NCBI GenBank assembly: GCA_029937205.1
Contig: JAPYQV010000227.1
Location: forward strand, 1-5,412
Direction: 5' to 3'
Source: Alphaproteobacteria bacterium
Lineage (GTDB): Bacteria > Pseudomonadota > Alphaproteobacteria > UBA828
Length of the DNA: 5,412 nt
This document shows, one piece after another, positions 4,025 through 5,412 of this stretch. A program made the position numbers and the translations under genes. Under the pieces are notes generated by a model that was given only the letters and a program-made list of their open reading frames with translations, did not search any database and was not told the origin of the DNA. Each line of letters begins with the position of its first letter. The stretch's first letter is position 1.

Positions 4025-5412
4025 ATGCCGGACACACCATTGTTGGATCGGGTGCATACACCGCAGGACCTGCGGGAACTGTCGACGAAGGAAATGAAGC
4101 AGCTTTGCCATGAGCTGCGCGACGAGACGATCGACGCGGTTTCCGAGACCGGCGGCCATCTTGGCGCGGGTCTCGGTGTGGTCGAACTGACGGTCGCCCT
4201 TCATTACGTGTTCAACACGCCCTATGACCGGCTGATCTGGGATGTCGGCCATCAGGCCTATCCGCATAAGATTTTGACCGGCCGGCGCGACAGAATCCGC
4301 ACATTGCGTCAGCCCGGCGGGCTCTACGGATTTACCAAACGAAGCGAGAGCGAATACGACCCGTTCGGTGCCGCGCATTCCTCAACCTCCATCTCCGCCG
4401 GCCTCGGCATGGCGGTGGCGCGCGAATTACAGGGTGAAAAACGCAATGTGATTTCGATCATCGGCGATGGCGCCATGTCAGGCGGCATGGCTTATGAGGC
4501 GATGAACAATGCCGGTTCCATGGATGCCCGTCTGATCGTCATTTTGAACGACAACAAAATGTCGATCGCGCCGGCGGTTGGCGCGCTTAACGCCTATCTG
4601 TCGCGCTTGCTCTCGAGCCACTCCTATCGCAGCTTGCGCGAGATCGCCAAAAACCTATCGCAAAAACTACCGCGCCCGGTGGGCGAGGTGGCGCGCCGCG
4701 CCGAGGAATATGGCCGCGGCATGGTGACCGGCGGCACGCTGTTCGAGGAGTTGGGCTTTTTCTACGTTGGCCCGATCGATGGCCACAATGTCGATCACCT
4801 GATTCCCATTTTGAAGAACGTCAAGGATGACCAAACGCCCGGCCCGGTGTTGATCCATGTGGTGACGCAAAAGGGCAAGGGCTATAAGCCGGCCGAAACG
4901 TCGAGTGACAAATACCACGGCGTGGCGAAATTCAATGTGGTGACCGGCGAACAGAAGAAGGGCGCCGCGAAGGCGCCGAGCTACACCAGCGTCTTTGCCA
5001 ACGCGCTGATCAAGGAGGCGGAGCGCGACAAGGATATCGTTGCCATTACCGCCGCCATGCCGAGCGGCACCGGTATCGACAAGTTCGCCGAAGCTTTCCC
5101 GGACCGCGCGTTCGATGTTGGCATTGCCGAACAGCATGCGATTACCTTCGCCGCCGGAATGGCGACCGAGGGATTGAAACCGTTCGCGACGATTTATTCG
5201 ACCTTCCTGCAGCGCGCCTATGACCAGATCGTTCATGATGTGGCGATCCAGTCCTTGCCGGTGCGTTTTGCCATCGACCGCGCCGGATTGGTCGGCGCCG
5301 ACGGGCCGACCCACGCCGGCAGCTACGACATCACCTATCTGTCGACATTGCCGGGGTTTGTCGTCATGGCGGCGGCGGATGAGATCGAGCTCACAAACAT
5401 GGTGCATACGGC
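4025..5412 (+). CDS. dxs: 1-deoxy-D-xylulose-5-phosphate synthase, first 462 residues (3' end outside window)
   Basis: This thiamine-diphosphate enzyme condenses pyruvate with glyceraldehyde 3-phosphate to give 1-deoxy-D-xylulose 5-phosphate, the first step of the MEP isoprenoid pathway. [10 protein letters not shown] is the typical start. H45 lies in [27 protein letters not shown] is at 72-89, and the ThDP/Mg motif runs from GDG (147-149) to N177. GPIDGHN is at 249-255 and [11 protein letters not shown] at 281-291. The second domain begins near 320 with E369 in GIAEQH (the general acid/base position of E. coli E370), R397 in [11 protein letters not shown], and [13 protein letters not shown] at 418-430. 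About 160-180 C-terminal residues, including the transketolase C-domain, are cut off by the window end. Two residues near the cofactor site look unusual: G153 in GAMSGGM (commonly Ala) and K178 in NDNKMS (commonly Asp or Glu). It has its own predicted promoter and strong ribosome site; its product feeds hopanoids, quinones and undecaprenyl carriers. Confidence 0.97.
   Translation, partial: MPDTPLLDRVHTPQDLRELSTKEMKQLCHELRDETIDAVSETGGHLGAGLGVVELTVALHYVFNTPYDRLIWDVGHQAYPHKILTGRRDRIRTLRQPGGLYGFTKRSESEYDPFGAAHSSTSISAGLGMAVARELQGEKRNVISIIGDGAMSGGMAYEAMNNAGSMDARLIVILNDNKMSIAPAVGALNAYLSRLLSSHSYRSLREIAKNLSQKLPRPVGEVARRAEEYGRGMVTGGTLFEELGFFYVGPIDGHNVDHLIPILKNVKDDQTPGPVLIHVVTQKGKGYKPAETSSDKYHGVAKFNVVTGEQKKGAAKAPSYTSVFANALIKEAERDKDIVAITAAMPSGTGIDKFAEAFPDRAFDVGIAEQHAITFAAGMATEGLKPFATIYSTFLQRAYDQIVHDVAIQSLPVRFAIDRAGLVGADGPTHAGSYDITYLSTLPGFVVMAAADEIELTNMVHT

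Noticed and set aside
3875..4378. 167-codon minus-strand open frame
   Set aside because: Overlaps the beginning of dxs and its promoter region on the other strand; product has no family features.
4667..5407. 246-codon minus-strand open frame
   Set aside because: Antisense to dxs, which keeps every expected motif in the plus-strand frame to the window end.

Overview
The window looks like a stretch of an alphaproteobacterial chromosome. This is inferred from protein content rather than from a marker gene. It carries a hopanoid-associated epimerase (HpnA), a Dxs of alphaproteobacterial appearance, a CutA, and an outer-membrane PagL-like lipid A deacylase. Hand counts give about 60-65% GC in most genes, with AT-rich intergenic gaps. 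I see no transposase, tRNA, rRNA, CRISPR array or phage gene. Seven genes are supported, two of them cut by the window edges.

Left part (1-2085): a nucleotidyltransferase on the minus strand (start at 359, continuing off the left edge) is divergent from a plus-strand pair. That pair is a membrane CDP-alcohol phosphatidyltransferase (422-1069) and hpnA (1066-2085), coupled by an ATGA overlap. The 62-bp gap between the divergent starts holds a good sigma70-type promoter for the pair and a weaker one for the nucleotidyltransferase, overlapping in the same AT core. The three proteins together suggest a lipid-modification module. The nucleotidyltransferase would activate a small phosphate or phosphonate headgroup, the CDP-alcohol transferase would put it on a lipid acceptor, and HpnA is a sugar-type dehydratase/epimerase found with hopanoid genes. 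The substrate is not readable from the sequence.

Middle part (2043-2840): cutA lies on the minus strand and overlaps the 3' end of hpnA tail-to-tail by 43 bp. It is divergent from a DUF1801 (YdhG-like) gene whose base composition is lower in GC than its neighbours.

Right part (2926-5412): an exported PagL-like outer-membrane enzyme has an unusual N-terminal extension of about 130 residues. A 151-bp AT-rich gap follows, with two DnaA-box-like nonamers, a good promoter, a short perfect inverted repeat at the predicted transcription start and a strong ribosome binding site. Then comes the first 462 codons of dxs, the entry enzyme of the MEP isoprenoid pathway, which runs off the right edge. Dxs supplies isoprenoid precursors for hopanoids among other products, so its position near hpnA fits, but it appears to have its own promoter.

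No clearly new multi-gene system is visible. The items most worth a second look are the nucleotidyltransferase/CDP-alcohol transferase/HpnA module, the extended PagL-like protein with an Asp at the expected catalytic-acid position, and the layered regulatory region in front of dxs.
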